From Bacillota bacterium (GTDB taxonomy: Bacteria; Bacillota; Clostridia; Acetivibrionales; DTU013): 64,000 bases of DNA. How positions within the stretch are numbered: the first letter of the stretch is position 1; each line of letters begins with the position of its first letter. A model generated the notes under the pieces. It saw only the letters and a program-made list of their open reading frames with translations. It was not told the DNA's origin and did no database searches. Where the stretch lies: positions 1 to 64,000 of the forward strand of contig JAEZCO010000053.1 of the NCBI GenBank assembly GCA_023433505.1. Direction: 5' to 3'. Positions 16,755 through 25,501 of this stretch are shown here, piece after piece. Both the position numbers and the translations under genes were made by a program.

Positions 16755-17636
16755 TCATCCTTTTACGGCGCCAATCATGATTCCCTTAACAAAATATTTC
16801 TGTAAAAACGGGTAAACCATAATAATGGGTATCACTGTAACCATCATGGTAGAAGCGGTTACCGACCGGATATTGACAATCTTCTGCAGTGAGAGGTTCG
16901 TTGCCCCGGCGCTTGACAGCGCACTATCGATCATGGTCGAATTGATGATCTTTACTAAAACGATTTGAAGCGGCTTGAGCTGATCCTTGAATACAAACAG
17001 GTTTGCATCAAACCAGGCATTCCAATGGAACACCCCGATAAAGAGTGCAATGGTAGCCAGGATCGGGCCCGATAAAGGTACAATTATCTTGAAGAATATG
17101 GTAAATATCCCCGCGCCGTCCATTTTAGCCGACTCCTCAATCGCTACGGGCAGTGACTTGAAATATGTCCTCATAATAATCATATAAAATACATTGATGA
17201 AGTACGGAATGACCATAACTGCGAAATGATCAATCAGCTGCATTGACCGGAGAAGCAAGTAATAGGGAATCAAACCTCCCCCGAAGTACATGGTGAACAA
17301 TGCCATCCCCATATACACCTTTTTGCCTTTCAAATTCTGCTTTGACATTCCATAGGCAAACATCCCTGTAAAAAGCAGGCCGGTCAAGGTCCCCAGAACC
17401 GTCCTTGCAATGGTTACAATAAAGGCGTTCTGAAGATCGGGAAATTTGAATATGATCCTGTAATTTTCAAATGTTAATTCCCTCGGGAGCAGATAAATGC
17501 CTCCGCGTGCCGTGTCATAAGCCCTGTTGAAAGAGATTGCCAGTGAATTTACAAACGGAAACAACGTCCCGGCTGCAAGCAATATCAAGCCGATATATAA
17601 AATTATGTTGATGAGCAGGTTTTTATTTTTCTTCAT
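16755..17636 (-). CDS. ABC permease, LplC/YtcP type
   Basis: About 293 residues with six predicted membrane segments. The EAA loop reads LPVAIEESAKMDGAGIFTIFFKIIVPLSGP, and the end is 'QKYFVKGIMIGAVKG', typical of the C-type permease in these importers. AAGGG with 10-bp spacing supports the ATG at 17636; a TTG at 17645 is too close to it. The lipoprotein gene begins about 55 bp downstream. Confidence 0.92.
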   Translation of the reverse strand: MKKNKNLLINIILYIGLILLAAGTLFPFVNSLAISFNRAYDTARGGIYLLPRELTFENYRIIFKFPDLQNAFIVTIARTVLGTLTGLLFTGMFAYGMSKQNLKGKKVYMGMALFTMYFGGGLIPYYLLLRSMQLIDHFAVMVIPYFINVFYMIIMRTYFKSLPVAIEESAKMDGAGIFTIFFKIIVPLSGPILATIALFIGVFHWNAWFDANLFVFKDQLKPLQIVLVKIINSTMIDSALSSAGATNLSLQKIVNIRSVTASTMMVTVIPIIMVYPFLQKYFVKGIMIGAVKG

Positions 17637-17678
17637 CCCAATCAATCCCTTCCGGATACTTTTACAGGCTTCGGCATT

Positions 17679-18650
17679 TTACCACAGACTCTCTTCGCCG
17701 AACCAGCGTGCACCGTAATTTGCAAGTGTCAGCAGCACGATGCTGAAAACCGATTTGAACAATCCGGCTGCCGTGGCATAGGAATATCTCATCTGCATGA
17801 TCCCGGTCCTGTATACGTAGGTGTCGATTACATCGGCAACATCCTGAACTGTAGTATTGGTAAGGTTGTTTGTCAGGAGAAGTATTTGCTCAAAACCGGA
17901 ACTAAGCAGGTTACTGATGTTTATGATCAATAGTATGACAATTGTAGGCTTGATTCCCGACAGGGTAATATGCCATATTTTTCTCAGCCTGCCTGCCCCG
18001 TCGATATCTGCGGCCTGATATAGCTCATTATCTATCGAAGCTATTGCCGCTATGTATATTATTGCATTCCAGCCTATATCCTTCCATATATCCGTAACGA
18101 CGGTGATTGTCCAGAAATATCTCGGAACCGCCATAAAGGTCACGGTTTCCTTAATAGATCCCAAATTCACGAGGAATGCATTCAATGCTCCGCCGTCAGG
18201 GGATAAAAAGTCAAAGGTTAGCCCCGCTACGACCACCCACGAAACAAAGTGCGGCAGATAGGAGATGGTTTGTATCGTCCTTTTGAAGTAAATTCCCGAT
18301 ACTTCATTTAATAAAATAGCGAAAAGGATCGGCGCCGGGAAAGCGAAAAACAGTTTTAAAAAGCTTATGGCGAAGGTGTTCCTCATGACCGGCATAAAGT
18401 CTGCGCTTGAGAAGAACATTTTAAAATGCTCCAGCCCCACAAACTTGCTCAACCCCGGCAGGTCTCCCAGCTGATAATTCTGAAAAGCCATAATCAGGCC
18501 ATACATCGGAAGATAAGAAAAAATAATGATGAATACCATCCAGGGCAGAACCATCATCTGCAAATCCTTCTGAGCCATGAATTCGCTCAGATGAGTTCTG
18601 ATGGATTTTCTCTTTTTTATAGCCGGTATACCGGCTGCCAATGCTTCCAA
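17679..18650 (-). CDS. ABC permease, LplB/YtcQ-partner type
   Basis: A 323-residue polytopic protein. It has FSYLPMYGLIMAFQNY near the N-terminus and the EAA region ELYQAADIDGAGRLRKIWHITLSG, characteristic of LplB-type permeases. The start is TTG at 18650 after GAGGG with eight-base spacing. It heads the operon permease-permease-lipoprotein and is the likely target of the neighbouring YesM/YesN pair. Confidence 0.9.
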   Translation of the reverse strand: MEALAAGIPAIKKRKSIRTHLSEFMAQKDLQMMVLPWMVFIIIFSYLPMYGLIMAFQNYQLGDLPGLSKFVGLEHFKMFFSSADFMPVMRNTFAISFLKLFFAFPAPILFAILLNEVSGIYFKRTIQTISYLPHFVSWVVVAGLTFDFLSPDGGALNAFLVNLGSIKETVTFMAVPRYFWTITVVTDIWKDIGWNAIIYIAAIASIDNELYQAADIDGAGRLRKIWHITLSGIKPTIVILLIINISNLLSSGFEQILLLTNNLTNTTVQDVADVIDTYVYRTGIMQMRYSYATAAGLFKSVFSIVLLTLANYGARWFGEESLW

Positions 18651-19072
18651 GTTAATACCCTCACCCGTATTTATAGAATAGTAAACAATTGCTGAAAATT
18701 CAATAATTTGTTTACTTGATAGATTTATTATATAATCCGGGCGATGTATTTACAATCATTCGGAACAACGATTTAAACCGTAAAACAACGGACAAAAAAA
18801 ACCTGGGTCCATACCGGATCCCACAGCAACAACATCATCATTACAAACCATCTGGGAGAAGTGGTCAGCCATCCGTCTTCCGCAGGAATGTTCATGAAGA
18901 AAAATTCAGCAAGCCGCCTGCAACTATTTGAAGCTTTCACTCTCCGCCATTATAAGCCGCGATATCCGGGCGATGAATGCTTTGAACACGATTTTCGAGG
19001 AGTCGCAGCATATTTCCGTCTACCGGAAAAAATACGGATACGAAGGTATCCTGACATGCGTTAAGTGAATTA
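18651..19072. other. Gap with promoter region and possible gene remnant
   Basis: The left end holds the promoter region of the minus-strand importer and an inverted repeat (18680-18716). On the plus strand an open stretch from about 18800 reads WVHTGSHSNNIIITNHLGEVVSHP, and after an apparent frameshift continues to a TAA near 19063 ending GYEGILTCVK. This resembles a decayed coding fragment, but I cannot assign a family. Confidence 0.3.
18680..18716. promoter_or_regulatory. Inverted repeat near importer promoter
   Basis: AGTAAACAA (18680-18688) is exactly complementary to TTGTTTACT (18708-18716). On the minus strand a plausible TTGAAT-17 bp-TATTCT promoter overlaps it, 30 to 65 bp before the permease start. 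This is a candidate operator, possibly for the AraC-type regulator encoded nearby. Confidence 0.4.
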
Positions 19073-19531
19073 TCACTGCGATTTCAATTTGCTGATGCCT
19101 ATGGGCTTGCACAGGTTTTTCTTGTCATTTGAGGCTCTTCCGCATTTGCCGCAAATATAGGCGGGATTCAAAACCAGTGCCTCATATTCGTTAAAATGCT
19201 TTTTCAAGTAATCCTTCTTTACGATTCTGCACAGCTTCTGCTTAACGGGATGCTTCTTCCCTGTTTCTTCCCTTGCTTCCTTCTTTCCATCCTTCCCGGC
19301 ATTTACTTTATAGGCTTCGTTGTTATCGTCATCTGCGTTCTCCAGCTCACAACTCTCCGGTATAATGTCGTCTCCACTGCCCATAAAGCTGCCAACCCCC
19401 TGTTTGCTTATAGGGCTTTCCTTGATTTCATCGGCCTGTAGATTTGCCTTTAAGGGTTCTTCCGATTTCCGGGAAGACTTTTTGGGAGTCTTTTCCTTAA
19501 GTTTTGCCACAGTTTTTTTTGTTTCCTTCAT
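19073..19531 (-). CDS. Small lysine-rich protein with C-terminal cysteine cluster
   Basis: A 152-residue protein. The first 100 residues are highly charged, rich in Lys, Glu and Asp, and look disordered. The C-terminal 50 residues look folded, with YICGKCGRASNDKKNLC, a CxxC...C arrangement that could bind zinc. AGGAGG precedes the ATG with good spacing, so it is probably real. I do not recognise a family. The disordered basic start and Cys cluster would suit a nucleic-acid-associated protein, but this is speculation. Confidence 0.6.
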   Translation of the reverse strand: MKETKKTVAKLKEKTPKKSSRKSEEPLKANLQADEIKESPISKQGVGSFMGSGDDIIPESCELENADDDNNEAYKVNAGKDGKKEAREETGKKHPVKQKLCRIVKKDYLKKHFNEYEALVLNPAYICGKCGRASNDKKNLCKPIGISKLKSQ

Positions 19532-19707
19532 TGCGTATTCCTCCTAGTACTTTTTCTCCATAGATCCGGATATCCATTCATACCACGATTTCATACAAAA
19601 TAACATAATTCTGCGGAAAGCTGCATTTTCACCCCTGCTTCCGCCGAAGGACGGACAAACCGGACTACATTCTCTTTGCGGCTTCATATGCAAGCTCGGA
19701 CCGCTAT

Positions 19708-20274
19708 TTATAACTGTTCAAAGATTCCTGTCCCAAAATAGCTTTTTTTATTGCTGTCGATGAACTGCCTGTCGCCGTTATAAAGAATTGTCCCCGCGAA
19801 TTTTCCTTTAGTGACGACTACATAGTGTTTTAAATTGTTATCACAGGATAGATTGTAGAATTGTCCGCTTTTAAGCTCTTTTGCGTATATACCTTCATCC
19901 AGTCCCATAATTTCCATGGTCCTGACAGCCTCCTCAAAAGATTCATTCTCAAATCTTGCTGTCTTTACCAATACCCGCCGAAGGCCTTGACTTATTTCAT
20001 CCGGTTTTAACACTTTGCCCGTGGTCCCGAATTCATGGAGATTTGAATGCGGATTGCCCGCCCTTTTTGCTTCAATCATTTTCGCCGCTTCCGCCAGCAT
20101 GTTTACATCGGTCCTGAAGTCGCCGACCAGCGTATCTTTTGAGAAATCGTTACCCGGGATGCTGTTTGTAACACTAAGTATGATTATGACAAAGATCAAT
20201 ATGGGGATAAATGGGATAAAATATCCGCTGAAAGCAGATTTTTCTTTTTGAACCACACTACTTTTCACCATCAT
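19708..20274 (-). CDS. Membrane-anchored protein of unknown function
   Basis: A 188-residue protein with one hydrophobic segment (about residues 22-40, IPFIPILIFVIIILSV) and a roughly 145-residue domain predicted outside the membrane. The first ATG has a weak ribosome site; a second ATG follows at once. The C-terminal part (YVVVTKGKFAGTILYNGDRQFIDSNK) looks like beta structure. No family recognised. It may be co-transcribed with the gene at 19073-19531, 176 bp downstream. Confidence 0.55.
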   Translation of the reverse strand: MMVKSSVVQKEKSAFSGYFIPFIPILIFVIIILSVTNSIPGNDFSKDTLVGDFRTDVNMLAEAAKMIEAKRAGNPHSNLHEFGTTGKVLKPDEISQGLRRVLVKTARFENESFEEAVRTMEIMGLDEGIYAKELKSGQFYNLSCDNNLKHYVVVTKGKFAGTILYNGDRQFIDSNKKSYFGTGIFEQL

Positions 20275-20571
20275 TTATAACACCGCCATGCCGAAATTTT
20301 TCCTTATGCTGCATACTATTTTATAGCTTCTCGGTTAAGCTGGAATTAACAACAGTTTATAAGAATGTTATTTTTTCTGCCAGGCCGCATCCAGAAATGC
20401 ACTGCCGATTAAGCCGGAGTTAGTTCCGGTTTAAGATTCCGTTAATTGTACAACGGTAAGCGCCTTATTGTATGTGCGCTTTTTAGAGCGGATAAATTTA
20501 TGTATATTTATTTTTCAAATTATGTTATACTAATAGTATGAATAATAGTATAATTCAGGAGCGTATGTTTT
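20275..20571. other. Divergent gap before the toxin-antitoxin pair
   Basis: No gene is seen. A hairpin AAGCGC (20458-20463)/GCGCTT (20476-20481) followed by a T-run looks like a plus-strand terminator without an obvious upstream gene. The right end carries the toxin-antitoxin operator at 20525-20553. Confidence 0.4.
20525..20553. promoter_or_regulatory. Operator/promoter of mazEF-type pair
   Basis: TTATACTA (20525-20532) and TAGTATAA (20546-20553) form a perfect inverted repeat, and the centre repeats AGTAT. TATACT at 20526-20531 can serve as the -10. A ribbon-helix-helix antitoxin gene follows, so autorepression here is expected from the family. Confidence 0.6.
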
Positions 20572-20829
20572 ATGACAACTATAAAAACCGCAATATCCAT
20601 TGATGAGGGTATTTTTAAAAAGGCTGAGGAAATGGCCCGGCAGATGAAGATATCCAGGAGCCAATTGTTTTCCATGGCGCTGGAAAAATACTTAAGAGAT
20701 ATTGAAAACAAGCGGATGCTGGAAAAAATAAATGCCGTATATGAGGTGCCTGACCCGGAAGAGGATGAATATATGACAAGGGTCAGGAACTTCCGGAGAC
20801 GCAAAGTAAATTACGGAGATAAGGACTGA
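20572..20829 (+). CDS. MazE-type ribbon-helix-helix antitoxin
   Basis: An 85-residue protein. The N-terminus (TIKTAISIDEGIFKKAEEMARQMKISRSQLFSMALEKYL) is a typical ribbon-helix-helix DNA-binding dimer domain. The acidic tail (VPDPEEDEYMTRVRNF) would cover the toxin, as in Bacillus EndoAI. AGGAG lies upstream. The stop overlaps the toxin start by one base (TGATG), so translation is coupled. Confidence 0.9.
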   Translation: MTTIKTAISIDEGIFKKAEEMARQMKISRSQLFSMALEKYLRDIENKRMLEKINAVYEVPDPEEDEYMTRVRNFRRRKVNYGDKD

Positions 20830-21176
20830 TGGAAATACAGCAGGGAGATATTTTTTGGGTCGATCTTGGAGAACCCTCAGGCTCTGAACCAGGCTATATG
20901 AGACCCCACGTAGTTATACAAAACAATCTGTTTAATGTCAGTAAAATAAATACCGTGGTCGTATGCTCGCTGACTACAAATCTTGGCAGGGCAAATTTAC
21001 CGGGAAATGTACTGCTGGACCCCGGTGAAGGAAATCTTCCCAAGCAAAGCGTCGTCAATGTATCCCAAATCTTTACCGTCGATAAAAACGACCTGATAGA
21101 GAAGATCGGTACAATCAGTCCCAAGCGTATTGTACAGATTCTTAACGGTATCGACCTTGTTCTTAAGCCCCGTTGA
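20829..21176 (+). CDS. MazF/PemK-type mRNA interferase toxin
   Basis: A 115-residue protein. It has the family opening QQGDIFWVDLGEPSGSEPGYMRPHVVIQNN, the conserved RP, VVCSLTTN and the PKQSVVNVSQIFTVDK segment containing the catalytic-region Ser/Thr. The length equals that of EndoA/MazF. It should cleave single-stranded RNA at short motifs, and specificity cannot be read here. It is paired with the preceding antitoxin gene. Confidence 0.95.
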   Translation: MEIQQGDIFWVDLGEPSGSEPGYMRPHVVIQNNLFNVSKINTVVVCSLTTNLGRANLPGNVLLDPGEGNLPKQSVVNVSQIFTVDKNDLIEKIGTISPKRIVQILNGIDLVLKPR

Positions 21177-21227
21177 ATTTATACGAATGAACGCAAACCG
21201 GCTTAGCCTATATTTTTGTAAAATTAG

Positions 21228-21245
21228 TTTTGGGCCGCACCAAAA
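21228..21245 (+). terminator. Hairpin after mazF
   Basis: TTTTGG (21228-21233) and CCAAAA (21240-21245) with A-rich and T-rich flanks form a probable intrinsic terminator 52 bp after the toxin stop. It directly abuts the predicted Pho box of phoA. Confidence 0.5.
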
Positions 21246-21246
21246 T

Positions 21247-21300
21247 TTAATTCCAAATTTACAGGGCCTTAATTCCAAATTATTAAAATTAATGTAAACT
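21247..21300 (+). promoter_or_regulatory. Predicted Pho box and -10 of phoA
   Basis: Hexamers TTAATT (21247), TTTACA (21258), TTAATT (21269) and TTATTA (21280) lie at exact 11-bp steps. TAAACT at 21295 stands 15 bp after the last, the same geometry as at 46203, 48879, 56797 and 61501. The match to TTAACA is weaker than at the pst sites. The gene downstream is alkaline phosphatase, a classic PhoP target. Confidence 0.6.
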
Positions 21301-21352
21301 TACTTCCGAAGTTCATGAAATGAACTAACTATAAAATTTCGGAGGTGTAACC

Positions 21353-22870
21353 ATGTTTAAATTCAATAAGAAGATCCTGGCGGCAATGATCGCAATCGTA
21401 CTGATCGCAACCTCGGTTTTTATGGCGGCAACAGCGGCCACAACCCAGGTATCCCAAACGAATAATACTTACACAGGTACCGCACCCAAGTATGTTTTTA
21501 TGTTCATCGGAGATGGCATGAGCTATCCGCAGATTTATGCCGCAGAAGCTTTTAAGGGAAAATCGGTAGACCCGAAAAACGTCGGCATCGGCCGGCTGAA
21601 CTTCACCACCTTCCCGGCGGCAGGCTCGGCAACCACCTATGATTCTTCCTCTATCTGTCCCGATTCGGCATCCACCGCTACCTCCATCTCAACCGGCAAC
21701 AAGACCTTGAGCGGTGTTATCAATATGGATGTGACCAAAACCGTAAAATACAAGACCATTGCTGAAATGGTAAAGGAAAAAGAGTATAAAGTCGGTATCA
21801 TCTCAAGCGTATCCATCAATCATGCCACTCCGGCAGCCTTTTATGCCCACCAGGCCTCCCGTAACAATTACTATGATATCAGTCTCGAACTGACAAGCAG
21901 TAACTTTGACTACTTTGGAGGCGGCGGATTTCTGCAGCAAAAGGGTGCAAAGGACGATCAGACGGATATTCTCGATGTCGCCAGGAGCAAAGGCTACAAA
22001 GTCGTAAGCGCCAAGGCGGATATCCTGGCTCTCAGCAACAAATCCGGCAAGGTCATTGCAACCAATGCGGTCCTTGACTCCGAAAAAGCGCTGCCCTATG
22101 AAATGGACCGCAGCGGCGACGACCTCTCTCTGGCTGACTTCACCAGAAAGGGCATCGAGGTGCTGGATAACTCCAAAGGCTTCTTCATGATGATTGAAGG
22201 CGGTAAAATTGACTGGACCTGTCATGCCAACGATGCCGCTACTTCAATCAAGGATACCATTGCATTTGAAAATGCAGTGGAAGAGGCAATCCAATTCTAT
22301 AATAAACATCCGAAGGAAACGCTGATCCTTGTAACAGCCGACCATGAAACCGGCGGTCTGACAATAGGCTTTGCAGGAACAGGCTATTCCACCTTCTTTG
22401 ACAAGCTGGCCTACCAGAATAAATCCTACCTCACCTTTGACGCCATTATAAAAAATTATGCAAGCAAAACAACCAAGGCCAATGCAAAGCTTGAAGACTT
22501 AATGCCTGAAATCAAGAAGGCCTTTGGCCTTATCCTTCCTGCTGACCCGGATGCAGCCGCAAGACCTGCTATGGTGCTGACAAACCATGAAGAGCAGCAG
22601 CTCCGCGACGCCCTTATTCACAGCATGATTGCTTCAGCTGAAAGAAATTATACCGATGAAGAAAAAATACTGTACGGGACCTACGAACCGCTTTCAGTGA
22701 CAATTACGCATATATTAAACAACAAAGCAGGCATATCCTGGACCTCATATGCACATACCGGCGTTCCGGTACCCGTATTTGCCCTGGGTATGGGCCAGGA
22801 GCTTTTCAACGGCTACTATGACAACACGGATATTTTCAAAAAGGTGAAATCCATCCTGAAGATAAAATAA
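21353..22870 (+). CDS. Secreted alkaline phosphatase
   Basis: A 505-residue phosphomonoesterase. A signal peptide is at residues 1-28. YVFMFIGDGMS carries the metal-binding Asp, and PDSASTATSISTGNKTLSG contains the nucleophilic Ser (DSAST). VTADHETGGL and WTSYAHTGVPVPVFALG provide the C-terminal metal-binding Asp-His and His. All core metal motifs are intact. It releases inorganic phosphate from organic esters outside the membrane. The gene stands alone with a GGAGGTG ribosome site and a predicted Pho box. Confidence 0.97.
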   Translation: MFKFNKKILAAMIAIVLIATSVFMAATAATTQVSQTNNTYTGTAPKYVFMFIGDGMSYPQIYAAEAFKGKSVDPKNVGIGRLNFTTFPAAGSATTYDSSSICPDSASTATSISTGNKTLSGVINMDVTKTVKYKTIAEMVKEKEYKVGIISSVSINHATPAAFYAHQASRNNYYDISLELTSSNFDYFGGGGFLQQKGAKDDQTDILDVARSKGYKVVSAKADILALSNKSGKVIATNAVLDSEKALPYEMDRSGDDLSLADFTRKGIEVLDNSKGFFMMIEGGKIDWTCHANDAATSIKDTIAFENAVEEAIQFYNKHPKETLILVTADHETGGLTIGFAGTGYSTFFDKLAYQNKSYLTFDAIIKNYASKTTKANAKLEDLMPEIKKAFGLILPADPDAAARPAMVLTNHEEQQLRDALIHSMIASAERNYTDEEKILYGTYEPLSVTITHILNNKAGISWTSYAHTGVPVPVFALGMGQELFNGYYDNTDIFKKVKSILKIK

Positions 22871-22935
22871 GCAATAAGGCTAATAAACGGTGCCGGTCAC
22901 CTATTTATTAACTTATTCCATGCACATTCGTTGGT

Positions 22936-23035
22936 TGTCATTGCGAGGGGGCACAGCGACTGCGGCAATCTCAGCTTCTGAACAAAATTGCATTATTGAG
23001 ATTGCCGCGCTCCACTGCGTTCGCTCGCAATGACA
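22936..23035. repeat. Repeat family A palindrome, copy 2
   Basis: A 100-bp element whose ends TGTCATTGCGAG and CTCGCAATGACA, and inner blocks GCGGCAATCTC/GAGATTGCCGC, are inverted complements. The right arm (22998-23035) equals 215-252 but for two bases. Looks like a small mobile palindromic element. Confidence 0.75.
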
Positions 23036-23088
23036 GAGCGCGTAGAAAAGATCAATACATAAATTATTTGAAAGGACGGGAGTGGCAA

Positions 23089-24249
23089 TTGCTTCGTTTT
23101 CTGCAATATAAAATGAAATTCAATTCCAATATCATCTTTCCCCTTCTTATTTTGATCGTGCTATCCGCACTTTTCTTTCTCCCCACGGGGTTTGAAAGAG
23201 GGAACAATGCTTATGGCACCCAAGCCAAGGCAGAGATTCTAGAGGTTGATAATTCGGGCGTATACTCTGTCGGTCTGATAAAACACGGTACCCAGGTCTG
23301 TAAAGTTAAAATAGCCTCAGGACAGTTTAAAGGCGTCACTGCTTCTGCCTATAATGAGCTTATAGGCAAATTGGAAATGGACAAGATCTTTGTTCCCGGC
23401 GACAGGGCATTGGTCGGTATAGATATAAATGATAACAAGATACAGTTTGTCACTCTCGTGGACCACTACCGAATCAATCTGGAAATAGTTCTGTTCGGCG
23501 CATTTATTCTGCTGTTGATCGTATTTGCCGGCTGGACCGGCGTCCGGGCCATCCTGTCCTTCGCATTTACCCTCATGATGATCTGGAAGATCCTTATCCC
23601 ATTCTTTCTAAAAGGATACAACCCCGTGATTCTCTCACTGCTGGTAGTCGCTGCAATGACTACCGTTTCCATCCTTCTGGTATCCGGCTTCAGTCCCAAA
23701 TCCTATGTGGCTATCCTGGGTTCCTTGTCCGGCTCCCTGCTTACCTGCATACTGGCGGTGATATTCGGCAAAAGCTTCAAGGTCCACGGCGCAGTTCTTC
23801 ACTTTTCGGAAAGTCTTCTGTATTCCGGCTATCAAAATCTAAGCCTTACGGATATTTTCATCGCCGGTATCTTTATCGCATCTGCCGGAGCACTGATGGA
23901 CCTTGCCATGGATATCTCGGCGGCAGTATATGAGGTGGTAGAAAAGAAACCCTCCATTACTGCAAGGGAAGCCATCAAATCCGGTCTTACCATCGGCCGC
24001 ACCGTACTTGGCACAATGACAACCACCCTGCTGCTGGCATACTCCGGCGGATATGTCGCCCTGCTGATGGTTTTCATGTCCCTTGACACTCCTATTGTCA
24101 ACATCCTGAACCTGAAGTACGTTTCCGGTGAAATACTCAATACTATAGTCGGCAGCTTCGGGCTTGTCGCTGTAGCTCCTTTTACGGCTGTATTGGCCGG
24201 CATCTTTTTCACCGGTACCAGGTCAAAAGCCGCCGAAATACCCTTATAG
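23089..24249 (+). CDS. YibE/F-family membrane protein
   Basis: About 386 residues. A single N-terminal membrane segment is followed by a roughly 100-residue soluble domain. Seven or so membrane segments follow from about residue 140, with the family's GWTGVRAILSF and GALMDLAMDISAAVYEV blocks. The start is uncertain: TTG at 23089 has GGGAG six bases upstream, whereas the longer frame begins inside a dispersed palindrome (22936-23035) and is rejected. YibE/F proteins are proposed transporters without a firm substrate. Confidence 0.82.
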   Translation: MLRFLQYKMKFNSNIIFPLLILIVLSALFFLPTGFERGNNAYGTQAKAEILEVDNSGVYSVGLIKHGTQVCKVKIASGQFKGVTASAYNELIGKLEMDKIFVPGDRALVGIDINDNKIQFVTLVDHYRINLEIVLFGAFILLLIVFAGWTGVRAILSFAFTLMMIWKILIPFFLKGYNPVILSLLVVAAMTTVSILLVSGFSPKSYVAILGSLSGSLLTCILAVIFGKSFKVHGAVLHFSESLLYSGYQNLSLTDIFIAGIFIASAGALMDLAMDISAAVYEVVEKKPSITAREAIKSGLTIGRTVLGTMTTTLLLAYSGGYVALLMVFMSLDTPIVNILNLKYVSGEILNTIVGSFGLVAVAPFTAVLAGIFFTGTRSKAAEIPL

Positions 24250-24336
24250 GCAGCGTGCAGCACTAGAAATAAAAGTCTCGGAGGTATCGAGCCCTCGCCT
24301 TTTGGTAATTCGGCCACGGCCGAATACTTGCAAAAT

Positions 24337-24377
24337 AAAAAGATCTGAACCGGTATTGAGGGATTCAGATCTTTTTT
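24337..24377. terminator. Bidirectional terminator
   Basis: AAAAAGATCTGAA (24337-24349) is complementary to TTCAGATCTTTTTT (24364-24377), giving a T-run on either strand between two convergent genes. A second hairpin, ATTCGGC/GCCGAAT, lies at 24308-24325. Confidence 0.85.
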
Positions 24378-24409
24378 CCTTGCGCAATACAGCCGGCCGA
24401 ACTCCCGGA

Positions 24410-25501
24410 TCAGTCGTCTCCAAAGCAGGTCCCCACCATACGCGCACTTTTGACAAGAATATGGTCCTGGGGTACCGGCTTAAGCTTTCCTGCTACTTCC
24501 TCCAGGGGCTTTGCAACAATTTCATCCTTTTCCTTGGCAATCATTTTCCCATAATCGCCGGTATATAGCAGCTCTGCAGCCATAGTCCCGAATTGTGTGG
24601 CTAAAACCCGGTCATAGGGTGAAGGCGTACCGCCGCGCTGTAAGTATCCCAGCACTGAAATCCGCACATCCATGCCGGTTTTTTCTTCGATTTCCCTTGC
24701 CACCTCATATCCTTTGGACGGATAGTGGGAGTCTTTCCGTTTTTGTTTCAATTGCTTTTTATCCATTTTATTTTCCTCAAAGGATAGGGCGCCTTCGGCC
24801 ACAACCACGATGGAAAATTCTTTCCCGCTCTTCGCACGGTTCTTTAAATGATTTTTTATACTGTCGATGTGATAAGGGATTTCAGGGATCAAAATAACGT
24901 CGCCGCCGCCTGCGATTCCTGCATAAAGCGAAAGCCAGCCTGCATTGTGCCCCATTACCTCAATGATCATTACCCTGTTATGGGAATGCGCAGTGGAATG
25001 CAAGCGGTCAATGGCTTCCGTTGCAATATCTACGGCCGTATGAAAGCCAAAAGTGATATCCGTCCCGTAGATATCGTTATCAATGGTTTTAGGCAGCCCG
25101 ATGATGTTCATTCCCTGCTCCTTCAATAAACTGGCTGTCCTGTGGGACCCGTTCCCCCCCAGCATTACGATGCAGTCAAGATTATTCTTTTTATAGGTTT
25201 CCTTGATGGCGTCAAGCTTCTCATCCACCGGAAATTCGCTGTCCTTTTGCTTCTTAAAGGGTTTTTCCCTGGAGGTCCCCAGGATTGTGCCCCCCCGGGT
25301 CAATATTCCGGAGAAATCCTCAGGCTTCAAAATCCGCGTGTCATTCTCCATCAGCCCCTTAAATCCGCTGTTAATCCCGATAATTTTCATTCCGTAAATA
25401 CCGTATGCCGCCTTTGCCACTCCCCGGATGGCTGCGTTCAAGCCGGGACAATCGCCTCCGCTGGTCAGTATTCCGAATGTATTCGTCGCTGAACTTTTCA
25501 T
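24410..25501 (-). CDS. 6-phosphofructokinase
   Basis: A 363-residue glycolytic enzyme making fructose 1,6-bisphosphate. GILTSGGDCPGLNAAIR is the nucleotide/phosphate loop; GLPKTIDNDI holds the catalytic Asp; MGHNAGWLSLYAG and PEIPY follow. The Lys in PKTIDND is usually a mark of PPi-type and group-III enzymes, while GGNGS has Gly where PPi enzymes usually have Asp. The first acidic residue of that motif is Asn. Phosphoryl donor is therefore uncertain, ATP more likely. The ATG at 25501 has GGAGG six bases before it. Confidence 0.92.
   Translation of the reverse strand: MKSSATNTFGILTSGGDCPGLNAAIRGVAKAAYGIYGMKIIGINSGFKGLMENDTRILKPEDFSGILTRGGTILGTSREKPFKKQKDSEFPVDEKLDAIKETYKKNNLDCIVMLGGNGSHRTASLLKEQGMNIIGLPKTIDNDIYGTDITFGFHTAVDIATEAIDRLHSTAHSHNRVMIIEVMGHNAGWLSLYAGIAGGGDVILIPEIPYHIDSIKNHLKNRAKSGKEFSIVVVAEGALSFEENKMDKKQLKQKRKDSHYPSKGYEVAREIEEKTGMDVRISVLGYLQRGGTPSPYDRVLATQFGTMAAELLYTGDYGKMIAKEKDEIVAKPLEEVAGKLKPVPQDHILVKSARMVGTCFGDD

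Noticed and set aside
22996..23088. Longer N-terminus for the YibE/F-like protein
   Set aside because: The extension begins inside the repeat family A palindrome; a TTG at 23089 has a better ribosome site.
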